The translations under genes and the position numbers were made by a program. The notes below the pieces were generated by a model. That model was not told where the DNA came from. It ran no database searches and saw only the letters and a program-made list of their open reading frames with translations. 64,000 nucleotides of DNA, taken from NCBI RefSeq assembly GCF_018596315.1, contig NZ_JAHEAG010000013.1, forward strand, positions 84,501 to 148,500, in the 5' to 3' direction. This document shows positions 26,016 through 34,499 of the stretch, in pieces (positions within the stretch are counted from its first letter, which is position 1; each line of letters starts with the position of its first letter). Origin of the DNA: Bradyrhizobium sp. SRL28. Lineage in GTDB: Bacteria; Pseudomonadota; Alphaproteobacteria; Rhizobiales; Xanthobacteraceae.

Positions 26016-27692
26016 TCAATTACAACCAGTTTTCTTGCCGGGGTAATCCGCAAATCGGAGCAACCGGATATTTCTGGTTTCGATCACGTTGGTAGGTCCG
26101 CGCGACATGAATTCTCCGATGTCCGCTCCCGGCGGCAATGCGACAACCACGTTGAACGTGCCGCAAATGCGACCGGTCCTTTGTTCAGTCTCCCCGAAGT
26201 TTCTTGCGGGAAAGACGACTTTGTTGGCTACTCCAATTTCGACACCAATCGGAGCAGCCTGAAGGACAGGAGAAAAGACCACGTCACGGTACTCGGTGTT
26301 CCGCCTGATGTCGTTCCACAGGTGGTAGCGATCAGGGTCGATTTTTCCTATCAAGGCTGGGCCGACGAAGGCCCGTGCGGAAACTGCCGCGCAAAAACAA
26401 CTGCCGATCGCAAGCAATGTGCCCACCATCGCCGCGCGGGTCTGAAGGCGGAATTTTCCGCCGGGATCTCGGTACAGCCGCAAGAAGACGACGGCGCTAA
26501 TGGGAAGAAGTGCAAACGGGACGAGGGCGTAGGCAAACATCACTTTTGCGATAGCCCATCTATGAATGACGGTGTGCTGATAGAGCAGGAGCATATGTAC
26601 GTAAAACGGGACCGTCACCAGAACCAGCATCGAGGCTATCGCGAAAATCGAGCGGCGTTCAACGGGATCGATCGCGAGACGAAGCGACAGTGCAAGCAAT
26701 GTCGCCGTCACCAATGTGGCGCCAACGATTAACGGGAGAACATGTGGAAAGTACCATTCCGAATGCATCTCTATGAATTTCGCAGTGAAATTCGTAATCG
26801 GATGAGCGTCGGTCAGGTTCATCCGATAGGCGATCTTCCAAGCGAGCTCGTAAAGGGATGATGCCAATCCCTGGGTTCTGGCGATTGAGCCCGGCGTGAA
26901 AAATCGCCAAAACAGATAGATGCCGAAGGCGCTGGCCGGCAACAGCGCCAGACCCGCAAGCTGTCGTCGCGAAAAGCCTTCTATGAAGCCGAGGCGCGCG
27001 CCGGCCATGCGGATCAGCAGCCATGACGCGAAAAGCGTGTAGGACAGCCAGTCGACGAAAAACGCCAGATAGATCACGAGCAGCTGAATCGCGAGCAGGA
27101 TATTCCGCTGACGTGGCGATTCCACTACATACGAAAGAGATTCGAGCAAAATGAACGCTGCCGCGTACAACAAGATCGCAATCGTAACGCAGTAGATTTG
27201 CGAGAAGAAGAACACCAGCCCGTGAGGATACAAGACCGGAAATGCGACGCCTACGGCGATGAATCCGCAAGCTGCAACGTGCAACGTATTGAGTCGGGCG
27301 ATGTTGAAGGCGGTGAACGCCACCGCCAGCGCGATCATGCCGTGGGTCACCACATTGAACCAGTTGATCAACGGCACATTTGGTTCGATGTTCAATATCT
27401 GGGCGAGCAGATAAATCGGCACGAACGCGCCCGGTGGCCATGATTGATACAGCGTCACATCTGCCAGGGTCGGCGTTTCCACCGACAATGGCGAGTAGGG
27501 GGTCGCAAACCACATATTGAGCGGGCCGTTGGCCCACCAATTGTGCGCCCACATCCTGGCGCTGGAAGTCGTGACGTCGGCGTCGTATACCGGAATCTGG
27601 TCCAGATATGGAAAGCGGGTTCGCAGCACGAGCAGCCATAAGGCCGTCACCGCCAAAACGACCGTACTGACGACCGCAAACTTCAACCGCAT
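26016..27692 (-). CDS. Multi-pass membrane protein, possible GT-C-like, unknown
   Basis: About 558 residues from ATG 27692; an upstream ATG at 27785 would add a Cys-rich, unlikely leader. About ten or more membrane helices are visible, the first at KFAVVSTVVLAVTALWLLVL. A periplasmic loop with IPVYDADVTTSSARMWAHNWW and a later YQSWPPGAFVPIYLLAQI recall polytopic glycosyltransferases of the GT-C fold, where an acidic residue in the first loop is catalytic. No family is certain. It lies alone among unrelated genes and its base composition appears lower in GC than its neighbours, which suggests acquisition. Confidence 0.7.
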   Translation of the reverse strand: MRLKFAVVSTVVLAVTALWLLVLRTRFPYLDQIPVYDADVTTSSARMWAHNWWANGPLNMWFATPYSPLSVETPTLADVTLYQSWPPGAFVPIYLLAQILNIEPNVPLINWFNVVTHGMIALAVAFTAFNIARLNTLHVAACGFIAVGVAFPVLYPHGLVFFFSQIYCVTIAILLYAAAFILLESLSYVVESPRQRNILLAIQLLVIYLAFFVDWLSYTLFASWLLIRMAGARLGFIEGFSRRQLAGLALLPASAFGIYLFWRFFTPGSIARTQGLASSLYELAWKIAYRMNLTDAHPITNFTAKFIEMHSEWYFPHVLPLIVGATLVTATLLALSLRLAIDPVERRSIFAIASMLVLVTVPFYVHMLLLYQHTVIHRWAIAKVMFAYALVPFALLPISAVVFLRLYRDPGGKFRLQTRAAMVGTLLAIGSCFCAAVSARAFVGPALIGKIDPDRYHLWNDIRRNTEYRDVVFSPVLQAAPIGVEIGVANKVVFPARNFGETEQRTGRICGTFNVVVALPPGADIGEFMSRGPTNVIETRNIRLLRFADYPGKKTGCN

Positions 27693-27909
27693 ATGAAAAT
27701 CAGCCCTGCATCCGCATGCTGGATCACTACGGCTGCCATCATATTGGCTCAGCGACGCAAGATACAAGCGACGGAAACAAGACAACGAGTCTTGGAAGGC
27801 ATTGGACCGGCTGAACGCCCCACTTCCAATCCAAAGACAAACGTAGCTACCCCAAGATCACCGTGTTGATTTCCCGGGCTTCCGATGGGTATGCGGCGGC
27901 GTACACGCC

Positions 27910-28353
27910 CTACCGCCCCACCCGCGTCCAGTTTTCGCCGCCGCAGAGCGCACCGACGCACCCCTCGACCTTGAGCGTATCCGGGCCCGCCACCGAGACA
28001 CTGCTGGCATAGGTGCCGCCGTCATCGGCGTTGTAGATCTGGCCCGACCATTTGTTGGGCGCTATCGGCTGCATGCCGCTGAACAGCGGCAGGCCGATCA
28101 TCGGCCGCTTCTTCAAGGCCGGATTGGGATTCTTGTCATCGACCTGCGGCTTGCCGGTGGCCGGATCGACCGGGTCTTTCAACCCGACGATCACGCCGCA
28201 GATGCCGCCGCCGCATTTGCTGATTTTCACCCGCGCGTCGCCGGCCTGGGTCAGCCAGACGCCGGTCGGCTCGCCGGCGCCTTGTGCCCAGACGGATGGT
28301 GCGGCCAGCAAGGCCGCTGAGATCGCGATGATGAAAGCCGTTCTGCAAGCCAT
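27910..28353 (-). CDS. DUF2147 secreted protein
   Basis: A 147-residue periplasmic protein. A signal peptide (ACRTAFIIAISAALLAAPSVWAQ) is followed by the DUF2147 beta-rich fold with GVWLTQAGDARVKISKCGGGICGVIVGL, KPMIG-like RPMIGLPLF, and GQIYNADDGGTYASSV. Two Cys pairs (KCGGGIC, GCVGALC) may form disulfides. Rhizobial members are common and their function is not established. The distance to the MATE gene upstream on the same strand is 87 bases, so they could be separate units. Confidence 0.88.
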   Translation of the reverse strand: MACRTAFIIAISAALLAAPSVWAQGAGEPTGVWLTQAGDARVKISKCGGGICGVIVGLKDPVDPATGKPQVDDKNPNPALKKRPMIGLPLFSGMQPIAPNKWSGQIYNADDGGTYASSVSVAGPDTLKVEGCVGALCGGENWTRVGR

Positions 28354-28440
28354 GAATCATTCCTTCGAAAAAGCAGGCTTGCATAGCAACAAATCAGATT
28401 CGTGCAATGTGGCATTAAGTGCGATCCACTACCTGGGCGA

Positions 28441-29823
28441 TCATTGACCCCAGCGGCTGAGTCGGATGGACAGCGCCGTGCCGAGGCCGTAAACGACCAT
28501 CGCGAGGCCTGCCAGCGCGAACAGTGTCCATGCCGGCGCGCCCCCTGAGGCCAGCCACCAGCCGCCGCCCCCGACGATCAGCAATCTCGCGGTGCCGGCT
28601 ATCACGGGGCCGCCGACCTTTGCTGCCCCCTGCGAAGAGAAATAGAGGCAGACGCCCATCCCGAAAAAGGCGAACGCCGGGCCCGCCCAGACCAGATAGG
28701 AAGAAGCCGCGGCGGTGACGCCGGGATCGCTGGTGAACAGCGAAACCCAGAGCGTCGGCATCACTGCGACGATCAGTCCGATGGCGCCCACGGTGATGGC
28801 GGAAGCAGTGCCCGCTATCCACGCCACCTGCCGCGCGCGCGTCACGAGCCCAGCGCCCATCGCCATGCCGACCATCGGCACCGAGGCGACGCCGAAGGCG
28901 AATGCGATCGGCGTCAGCAGGAATTCCAGCCGCGAGCCCATGCCATAGCCGGCCAAGGTCTCGGTGCCGTAGCCGGCGAGGATTTTGGTGAAGATCAGCA
29001 CCGTCAGCACGGTCTGCAGCGGCGACAGGCAGGCCACCGCGCCGACCTTGAGGATGTCGAAGAACATGTCGCGCTGGAATCTGAAGCCCTTGAAGCTCAG
29101 CGTCAGCCGGCTGCGGCCGCTGACGAGGTACCAGGCCAGGAACACCGCCCCCAGCGTAAAAGCTGCAAGCTGGCCCGCGGCGACGCCGCTCATGCCGAAT
29201 TTCGGCAGGCCGAACAGCCCGAGGCCCAGCGCGCCGCCAACCGTGATCTGCACCAGCGCGGTGCCGATCAGGGTCACCGATGGAATCCGCATGTCGCCGG
29301 TGCCGCGCACCACCGAGGCCAGCGTGTTGACCAGCCAGATCGCGATCGCGCCGGAGAACAGCACGTGCGAATATTGCATGGCCTGCTCGAGCACGCCGCC
29401 GCGCCCGCCGAGCAGCGTGTAGAATGCGCGGCCAAAAATCAGCATCATCGCGGTGAAGATGATTCCGGCGCAGGCGCCGATCATCGCGGCATGCAGCGCC
29501 AGCGTCGCCGCGCGGTCGCGATTCCCCGCGCCGATCGCCCGGCTGATGGCGGAGGAAACGCCGCCGCCCATCGCGCCCGCCGACATCATCTGCGTCAGCA
29601 TGACGAAGGGAAACACCAGCGCGATGCCGGCGAGCGGCTCGGTGCCGAGCCGGCCGATATAGGAGGTCTCGGCGATGGCAACCAGCGTCGTGCCGGTCAT
29701 GGCGATCGCATTGGGCAGCGTGAGCTTCAACAGCGTCGGCAGGATCGGCGAGGTCAGGAGCGCATTGGTCGGCGTTGACGGAACTGCGGCGGAGCGCATG
29801 TCGAGCGGGGCGTCCATGGTCAT
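28441..29823 (-). CDS. MATE-family efflux transporter
   Basis: A 460-residue inner-membrane antiporter with 12 predicted helices in two homologous halves (LPTLLKLTLPNAIAMTGTTLV begins the first; the second starts near ILKVGAVACLSPLQTVLTVL). These proteins export cationic drugs, dyes or metabolites using sodium or proton gradients. A second ATG two codons downstream could be the start. It is transcribed toward DUF2147. No adjacent regulator gives a clue to the substrate. Confidence 0.9.
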   Translation of the reverse strand: MTMDAPLDMRSAAVPSTPTNALLTSPILPTLLKLTLPNAIAMTGTTLVAIAETSYIGRLGTEPLAGIALVFPFVMLTQMMSAGAMGGGVSSAISRAIGAGNRDRAATLALHAAMIGACAGIIFTAMMLIFGRAFYTLLGGRGGVLEQAMQYSHVLFSGAIAIWLVNTLASVVRGTGDMRIPSVTLIGTALVQITVGGALGLGLFGLPKFGMSGVAAGQLAAFTLGAVFLAWYLVSGRSRLTLSFKGFRFQRDMFFDILKVGAVACLSPLQTVLTVLIFTKILAGYGTETLAGYGMGSRLEFLLTPIAFAFGVASVPMVGMAMGAGLVTRARQVAWIAGTASAITVGAIGLIVAVMPTLWVSLFTSDPGVTAAASSYLVWAGPAFAFFGMGVCLYFSSQGAAKVGGPVIAGTARLLIVGGGGWWLASGGAPAWTLFALAGLAMVVYGLGTALSIRLSRWGQ

Positions 29824-29908
29824 GCGTCACGTCATCCAAATCGAATAGATTATGGCTGACATATTATCGGGCCGAAGCAACGCAAGCTACCCGCTGCGAA
29901 TGCAGGGG

Positions 29909-30448
29909 TTACCACGGCAGGCCGCATAGGTCGATGACGCCGTCGCGCGGCTTGCGGGTAAAATCGAACACGAACGGCGCCATCGCCTCGAAACGTATCC
30001 GTCCCTGCGGCTGTTCGGCATAGACCTCGCCCTGGAAGCGATGCCAGCCGCGCGCCTGGTAGAACGCTTCGTTGTGCGGCTCGCAGAACAGCATCGCAAA
30101 CCTGACAGCTTCGTGATCGCGCATGGTCCTGATGGCGGCGTTCAGCGCCAGCGAGGCGTAGCCCCGTCCCCGGCAATCCGCCCGCGTCGAAACGCCGCCG
30201 ATGCCGCCGATATGAACCTTGCGTCCGTCCCAGATGGCGTCACGGAAGTAGATGCCGACATGGCAGGCAAGCCCCGGCTGGGCCGCGTCCTCGGGGGCGT
30301 CAATCAGCACGCGCAGGTCGGCATGCGCCCATTTGACGTGACCCCACGAGAGCTTTTCGACCACATGAGCGGGCCAGACCGCCTGCATCAGCGGTTCGGC
30401 CCGCGGCCGTGATGCGTCCCCGTTCAGGACGTCGATCTCGATACTCAT
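29909..30448 (-). CDS. GNAT-family N-acetyltransferase
   Basis: A 179-residue acetyltransferase. I chose ATG 30448 because GAGGGA lies at the right distance, whereas the ATG six bases earlier overlaps that site. The acetyl-CoA-binding motif A is seen as GGIGGVSTRADCRGRGYASLALNAAIRTM (RGRGYA is the pyrophosphate loop), followed by FAMLFCEPHNEAFYQARGWHRF, typical of motif B. It is divergent from sodB. The substrate is unknown. Confidence 0.85.
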   Translation of the reverse strand: MSIEIDVLNGDASRPRAEPLMQAVWPAHVVEKLSWGHVKWAHADLRVLIDAPEDAAQPGLACHVGIYFRDAIWDGRKVHIGGIGGVSTRADCRGRGYASLALNAAIRTMRDHEAVRFAMLFCEPHNEAFYQARGWHRFQGEVYAEQPQGRIRFEAMAPFVFDFTRKPRDGVIDLCGLPW

Positions 30449-30611
30449 GTTCATTCCCTCGTCGCAGCGCCCCTGTCCGTCATACGCTGGGGGCGGAGGG
30501 CCGTTACGCAAGAGCCCTCCCGTTTTTCCAAAATGCGGTGTTTAAGACCGATGGAACCTTCTATAAGGGTTCCCGTTAGACTTCGTCTCCCATCAGTTCG
30601 GACATCACCCC

Positions 30612-31208
30612 ATGACCTTCACGCTGCCCAATCTTCCCTATTCCCACGACGCCCTTGCGCCCCACATGTCCAAGGAAACGCTGGAATACCACCACGACAA
30701 GCATCACCAGGCTTACGTGACCAACGGAAACAACGCGATCAAGGGGACCGAATTCGAAGGCAAGTCCCTGGAGGAGATCGTCAAGGGTTCGTTCGGCAAG
30801 AATCCGGCCGTATTCAACAATGCCGGCCAGCACTACAACCATCTGCACTTCTGGAACTGGATGAAGCCGAATGGCGGCGGCAGCAAGCTGCCGGGCCGTC
30901 TGGAAAAGAAGATCACCGAGGACCTCGGCGGTCTCGACAAGTTCAAGGCCGATTTCGCCGCCGCCGGCGTCGGTCAGTTCGGCTCCGGCTGGTGCTGGCT
31001 GTCGGTCAAGAACGGCAAGCTCGAAATCTCCAAGACCGCGAACGGCGAAAGCCCGCTGGTCCATGGCGCGACGCCGATCCTTGGCTGTGACGTCTGGGAG
31101 CATTCCTACTACATCGACTATCGCAACCGCCGTCCCGACTATCTGAAGGCGTTCTGCGATCACCTGATCAACTGGGAATACGTCGACGAACTGTACGGCA
31201 AGGTCTGA
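30612..31208 (+). CDS. sodB: Superoxide dismutase, Fe/Mn type
   Basis: A 198-residue cytoplasmic enzyme that dismutates superoxide. The four metal ligands are His27 (EYHHDKHH), His77 (HYNHLHFW), Asp160 and His164 (DVWEHSYYIDY). The N-terminal hairpin and C-terminal alpha/beta domain are complete. Sequence resembles the alphaproteobacterial Fe/cambialistic group, although metal use cannot be settled from this alone. A Rho-independent terminator follows 31 bases downstream. Confidence 0.95.
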   Translation: MTFTLPNLPYSHDALAPHMSKETLEYHHDKHHQAYVTNGNNAIKGTEFEGKSLEEIVKGSFGKNPAVFNNAGQHYNHLHFWNWMKPNGGGSKLPGRLEKKITEDLGGLDKFKADFAAAGVGQFGSGWCWLSVKNGKLEISKTANGESPLVHGATPILGCDVWEHSYYIDYRNRRPDYLKAFCDHLINWEYVDELYGKV

Positions 31209-31239
31209 TTCCAGGCAGGATCAAAGCCTGCGATTTCGA

Positions 31240-31270
31240 GGGGCGGTGGCTGCGGCTGCCGCCCCTTTTT
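31240..31270 (+). terminator. Rho-independent terminator of sodB
   Basis: GGGGCGG (31240-31246) pairs with CCGCCCC (31259-31265) and is followed by five T residues. It closes the sodB transcript and lies upstream of crcB. Confidence 0.8.
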
Positions 31271-31362
31271 CGTTGGGCGTAGGCCTGATCCTTGCAGGGA
31301 TCGCTGCTAACAGGCACAAGCGGTTTGCCGGGGCGACTTCGCCGATCTGGGAAAATGCTGCG

Positions 31363-31737
31363 ATGAGCTATTTGCTGGTCTTTATCGGTGGCGGTCTCGG
31401 CTCGACGTTGCGCCATCTCATCAACGTCATCTGCGCCCGCTGCCCCGGTACGGGATTTCCCTGGGGCACCTTCATCATCAACATCACGGGCTCGACCGTG
31501 ATGGGGCTGATCGCAGGCTATCTCGCCTTCAAGGGCGAGGCATCGCAGCCCTGGCGGCTGTTTTTGATGACCGGCATCCTCGGCGGCTACACCACGTTTT
31601 CGGCGTACTCGCTCGATGCGGCGCTGCTCTACGAGCGCGGCGAACTCACATCAGCGGCGCTTTACGTCATAGGCTCGGTCGTGCTCTCGATTGCCGGACT
31701 GTTTGCCGGCCTTGCGCTGGTCCGCCAGTTCACCTGA
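31363..31737 (+). CDS. crcB: Fluoride channel CrcB/Fluc
   Basis: A 124-residue four-helix membrane protein that forms dual-topology fluoride-exporting dimers. The start at ATG 31363 gives the usual N terminus MSYLLVFIGGGLGSTLRH. Family signatures are FPWGTFIINITGS (with the conserved Asn lining the pore) and GILGGYTTFSAYSLDA, holding the phenylalanine box. I looked for a fluoride riboswitch before it and did not see the characteristic motif. Confidence 0.93.
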   Translation: MSYLLVFIGGGLGSTLRHLINVICARCPGTGFPWGTFIINITGSTVMGLIAGYLAFKGEASQPWRLFLMTGILGGYTTFSAYSLDAALLYERGELTSAALYVIGSVVLSIAGLFAGLALVRQFT

Positions 31738-31886
31738 ACGAATGGTCCGTGCGGGTAGAGCCGCGTGACGTCGTCGCATGGGCATGCCCCGGGATGCGCA
31801 TGGGTATCGGCCAGCTTCCGTTTGCGTCGCCAGCATGGCGGGACTAAGCAGGGACGGAATAGCATCACTCCTCCGACTCATCGCCC

Positions 31887-32480
31887 TTGTCAGAATCTCC
31901 GATAAAAGACCCGGCGCCTGCCGATGACGGCGAGACGCGTCCAAAGCGCGCCCGCAAGCCGGTGGGCTGGTCGATGATCGTGATCGGTGCGCTGGTCGCG
32001 GTTTGTGCAGGCCTGGTCTGGCGGCGCGACGGCATCGATGGCGTGCTCAAGATCCTCACGCATGATCTCTGGCTGTTCGGGGAAATCATGCCGCGCGTGC
32101 TGGCCGGCTGCCTGCTCGGCGGCTTCATCGCGGAAATTCTGCCGCACGAGAAAGTCTCGCGGGCGCTGGGGCCGAACTCGGGCCTGAAGGGATTGCTGAT
32201 CGGAACGGCGTTCGGCGCAATCCTGCCCGGCGGTCCCTTCACTGCCTATCCGGTGGCGGCGGCGCTGCTCACCGTCGGCGCCGATTTCGGCGCCACCATC
32301 GCGATGGTGGTGAGCTGGACGCTGATCGGCTACGGCCGCGCGGTCGCCTGGGAGCTGCCGATCCTCGGCACCGAGTTCACGCTGTGGCGGATCGTGATCT
32401 CGCTGCCGATCCCGGTGCTGGCAGGCTGGCTCGGCCGCTTTGTCTTCGTGCGGATGTATCCGAAGGGCGAGCCCTCGTGA
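31887..32480 (+). CDS. Permease half 1, ArsP/DUF318 family
   Basis: A 197-residue inner-membrane protein with a TTG start and no evident ribosome site, so the start is uncertain (GTG 31962 or ATG 31974 are alternatives). After a basic cytoplasmic tail it holds about five helices with LAGCLLGGFIAEILPHEKVSRALGP and FGAILPGGPFTAYPVAAALL. The latter matches the conserved PGGP loop of PF03773-type permeases. The next gene encodes a second, homologous half with the same landmarks, so the two probably combine into one transporter. The substrate is unknown; arsenical or metal export is known for some relatives. Confidence 0.75.
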   Translation: MSESPIKDPAPADDGETRPKRARKPVGWSMIVIGALVAVCAGLVWRRDGIDGVLKILTHDLWLFGEIMPRVLAGCLLGGFIAEILPHEKVSRALGPNSGLKGLLIGTAFGAILPGGPFTAYPVAAALLTVGADFGATIAMVVSWTLIGYGRAVAWELPILGTEFTLWRIVISLPIPVLAGWLGRFVFVRMYPKGEPS

Positions 32481-32980
32481 CGGCGTCGGCGCTGATCATC
32501 GACATCACCCTGTGGGGCTCGGTCTTGATCCTCGGCTTCATGGCCTGGCAGCGCGGGCGCGTCGTGCTGGTGTCGTCGGTGCGCGAAGGCAGCATGGACT
32601 TCATCAACATCGTGCCGCGCATTGCGCTCGGCGTGATCGGCTCGGGCTACATCGCCGCCGTCATTCCGGCGGAAGTCATCACCGGCTGGCTCGGCCCTGA
32701 CAGCGGCTGGTTCGGCGTCTTGACCGCGGTGATCGCCGGCGCGGCAACCCCTGGAGGACCGGTGGTCGGTTTCTCGATCGGCGCTGTCGCGTTGAAAGTC
32801 GGCGGCGGCTCGCCGCAGGTGATCGCCTACGTCGTCGCCTGGGCGCTGTTCGCCTTCCAGCGCATGATCTTGTGGGAAATCCCGTTCATGCCGGCCCGCT
32901 TCGTCTGGTTTCGCGCGGCAGTGTCAGTGCCGTTTCCGTTCCTGGCGGCGGCGATCGCGATGGTGATCGGGAAGCCGTGA
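32477..32980 (+). CDS. Permease half 2, ArsP/DUF318 family
   Basis: A 167-residue partner starting at GTG 32477, whose GTGA overlaps the stop of half 1, a sign of translational coupling. It repeats the landmarks of half 1: IALGVIGSGYIAAVIPAEVITGWLGP and AGAATPGGPVVGFSIGAVAL, then AFQRMILWEIPFMPARFVW. Classical family members carry both halves in one ~330-residue chain, so this is a split version. A decayed fragment of a similar gene lies 0.6 kb downstream. Confidence 0.78.
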   Translation: MTASALIIDITLWGSVLILGFMAWQRGRVVLVSSVREGSMDFINIVPRIALGVIGSGYIAAVIPAEVITGWLGPDSGWFGVLTAVIAGAATPGGPVVGFSIGAVALKVGGGSPQVIAYVVAWALFAFQRMILWEIPFMPARFVWFRAAVSVPFPFLAAAIAMVIGKP

Positions 32981-33124
32981 AGCCGCGCGCACAGGGTGTG
33001 CCCGACGGGTTCTTAACACCAGAGGCTGCTAGTACCCCGTAGTTCTCCGGATGAAGCGCGTTGTTCCGCCCTTGAACCTCGGATATGAATCCCCGCCGGG
33101 TGGGCCAGCCTTAAAGGGGTGCAT

Positions 33125-33316
33125 ATGAAGAAGGGTGACGTAACGTGCCCAAACTGCGGAGCCGGTTTCAGACGGCTTGAGCTTTCGTCACAGGTTGGGG
33201 CCAAGGGCGAATATCACTGCCCTGCCTGCGATATGGCGCTGGAGGTCATGGACGGAAGCAAGCTCGTTGCCTATCGCCTCACGATCCAGCCTTCCACTCG
33301 GGCCTTGAGGGCCTAG
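33125..33316 (+). CDS. Small zinc-ribbon protein
   Basis: A 63-residue protein from ATG 33125 with GGGG five bases upstream. Two cysteine knuckles, CPNCGAGFRR and CPACDMAL, are set 25 residues apart and should hold one zinc ion, as in zinc ribbons. An in-frame GTG two codons earlier is less likely. Similar small proteins (beginning MKKGDVTCPNC or close) are common in Bradyrhizobium and related genomes; their function is unknown to me. Confidence 0.78.
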   Translation: MKKGDVTCPNCGAGFRRLELSSQVGAKGEYHCPACDMALEVMDGSKLVAYRLTIQPSTRALRA

Positions 33317-33534
33317 CGGAGCCGCCTGCCTTGCTCTGAAATTCAGACGGCCCCTGCCAGCCACATTAATTGTCCTGCCCCACGGGCAGCGGCCATAGCC
33401 AGCCAACGAAACACAAGCAAACCTATTTAAAAGTCTTATGACAGGGGCCGCCCCGGTTGGCGGCCTCCTTGCAGGCGCCTGCCCAATTAATTCCACTTGT
33501 CCGGTGGTGTCTCAGTTTGAAATCTCAGCGGCGT

Positions 33535-33632
33535 CGGCGGCGTTCGCCTTCCAGCGCACGATCCTCTGGGAAGTTCCTTTCATGCCGGCCGGTTCGTCTG
33601 GTTTCGCGCGGTGGTCTCGCTGCCGTGTCTTC
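33535..33632 (+). pseudogene. Decayed fragment of a permease gene
   Basis: About 90 bases resemble the end of permease half 2 (parent positions about 32849-32940). The encoded AFQRTILWEVPFMPA mirrors AFQRMILWEIPFMPA, then a one-base deletion near 33590 shifts the frame while the DNA similarity (TTCGTCTGGTTTCGCGCGG) continues. The flanks do not match. It is a relic of a duplicated or horizontally lost permease, not a functional gene. The rest of 33317-33692 holds nothing I can identify. Confidence 0.75.
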
Positions 33633-33692
33633 GTACCTCCGGTAGGAATCGCGGCCCGGGAACCGGCGCCCTATCTTCATCGTTAACAACTT

Positions 33693-33830
33693 ATGAAAAC
33701 CATTGCCGCCACCTTTGTTGCGCTGTTCGTTTTGTGGGTCGTTGACGTCAACTTCAACGGCGCCCGTTACACCGACGCTGCCATGCGGATGATCCGATCT
33801 GCAGCCTCATCGATTGGTGTTCGAAATTAA
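33693..33830 (+). CDS. 45-residue membrane microprotein
   Basis: An ATG at 33693 opens a 45-codon frame with one clear membrane helix (TFVALFVLWVVDVNF) followed by an amphipathic tail ARYTDAAMRMIRSAA. I recall near-identical small proteins throughout Bradyrhizobium, which supports a real gene despite its size and poor ribosome site. The TAA shares bases with the stop of the convergent gene (TTAA at 33827-33830). Its function is unknown. Confidence 0.7.
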   Translation: MKTIAATFVALFVLWVVDVNFNGARYTDAAMRMIRSAASSIGVRN

Positions 33831-34351
33831 GGCCGCCTCAGTTTTGGGAGTGGTTTCAGCTGGACGCGGTGGTGTCGCGGCGCACGCCAGCCGACGAGTA
33901 TGACCTGCGCCAAAATCCTGATCCCGAGCAGCGCCAGCCACGCCGCGCATAGCAGGGCCAGCGGATGAGACAAGGTGCCCGTCGCTGGCCACAACTCCCA
34001 CATCCAATAGGCTTGAGCGATCCCGGGCAGCAAGAATGTGAAGACCAGCCCCGTGGCGCTGGTGCCGACGGGAACCATCATAAGGGTGCCCAGATGGATC
34101 ACCGGGGCGAGCCAGACGAGCAGGACTTCGCAAATTCCGGCGAGCAATACCCAGTTCAGGCTCTGCAGAGAATGCGTGAGGGTGTAAGCGCCGACGAAAA
34201 TGACGACGGTGCCGACGAAGCCGTCTGGCTTGAAATAGAAAACGGCAAACCCACCCATGGCCATAGCTAGCGTGTCGATCAACCACTCGCGCAGCTTGCT
34301 GTCGCGCTCGGGATCGGCAGGACGTTTAGCGGGATTGGGATTCTCGGTCAT
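33827..34351 (-). CDS. Integral membrane protein, unknown
   Basis: A 174-residue protein from ATG 34351 (frame open to 34426). A charged N-terminal segment (NPAKRPADPERDSKLREW) precedes about four membrane helices: LAMAMGGFAVFYF, GTVVIFVGAYTL, WVLLAGICEVLLVWLA and later LALLCAAWLALLGIRILAQVIL. There are no recognisable motifs. It converges on the microprotein gene with a four-base overlap. Another frame on the same strand (33807-34286) overlaps it but has the basic composition of a shadow frame. Confidence 0.55.
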   Translation of the reverse strand: MTENPNPAKRPADPERDSKLREWLIDTLAMAMGGFAVFYFKPDGFVGTVVIFVGAYTLTHSLQSLNWVLLAGICEVLLVWLAPVIHLGTLMMVPVGTSATGLVFTFLLPGIAQAYWMWELWPATGTLSHPLALLCAAWLALLGIRILAQVILVGWRAPRHHRVQLKPLPKLRRP

Positions 34352-34499
34352 CACGGGGATTGGTCGCCGCGGTCGACGACCGCGTTCGAGCGGCGCGGGT
34401 CCGGCTTCTTCCGGGCGACCTACCAATGCCTGTGTTGCCTGCCAGGCAAATCACGCCACCGCTTGGTCCAGTATCCGGCGTAAAAATATTCCCCTTTTG

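Noticed and set aside
31209..31362. Fluoride riboswitch before crcB
   Set aside because: The region was searched for the conserved crcB-motif core and pseudoknot segments; only the sodB terminator and unrelated sequence are present.
33807..34286. Alternative frame for the membrane gene at 33.8-34.3 kb
   Set aside because: Its product is basic and lacks membrane helices, while the 33827-34351 frame shows clear helices and a plausible start.
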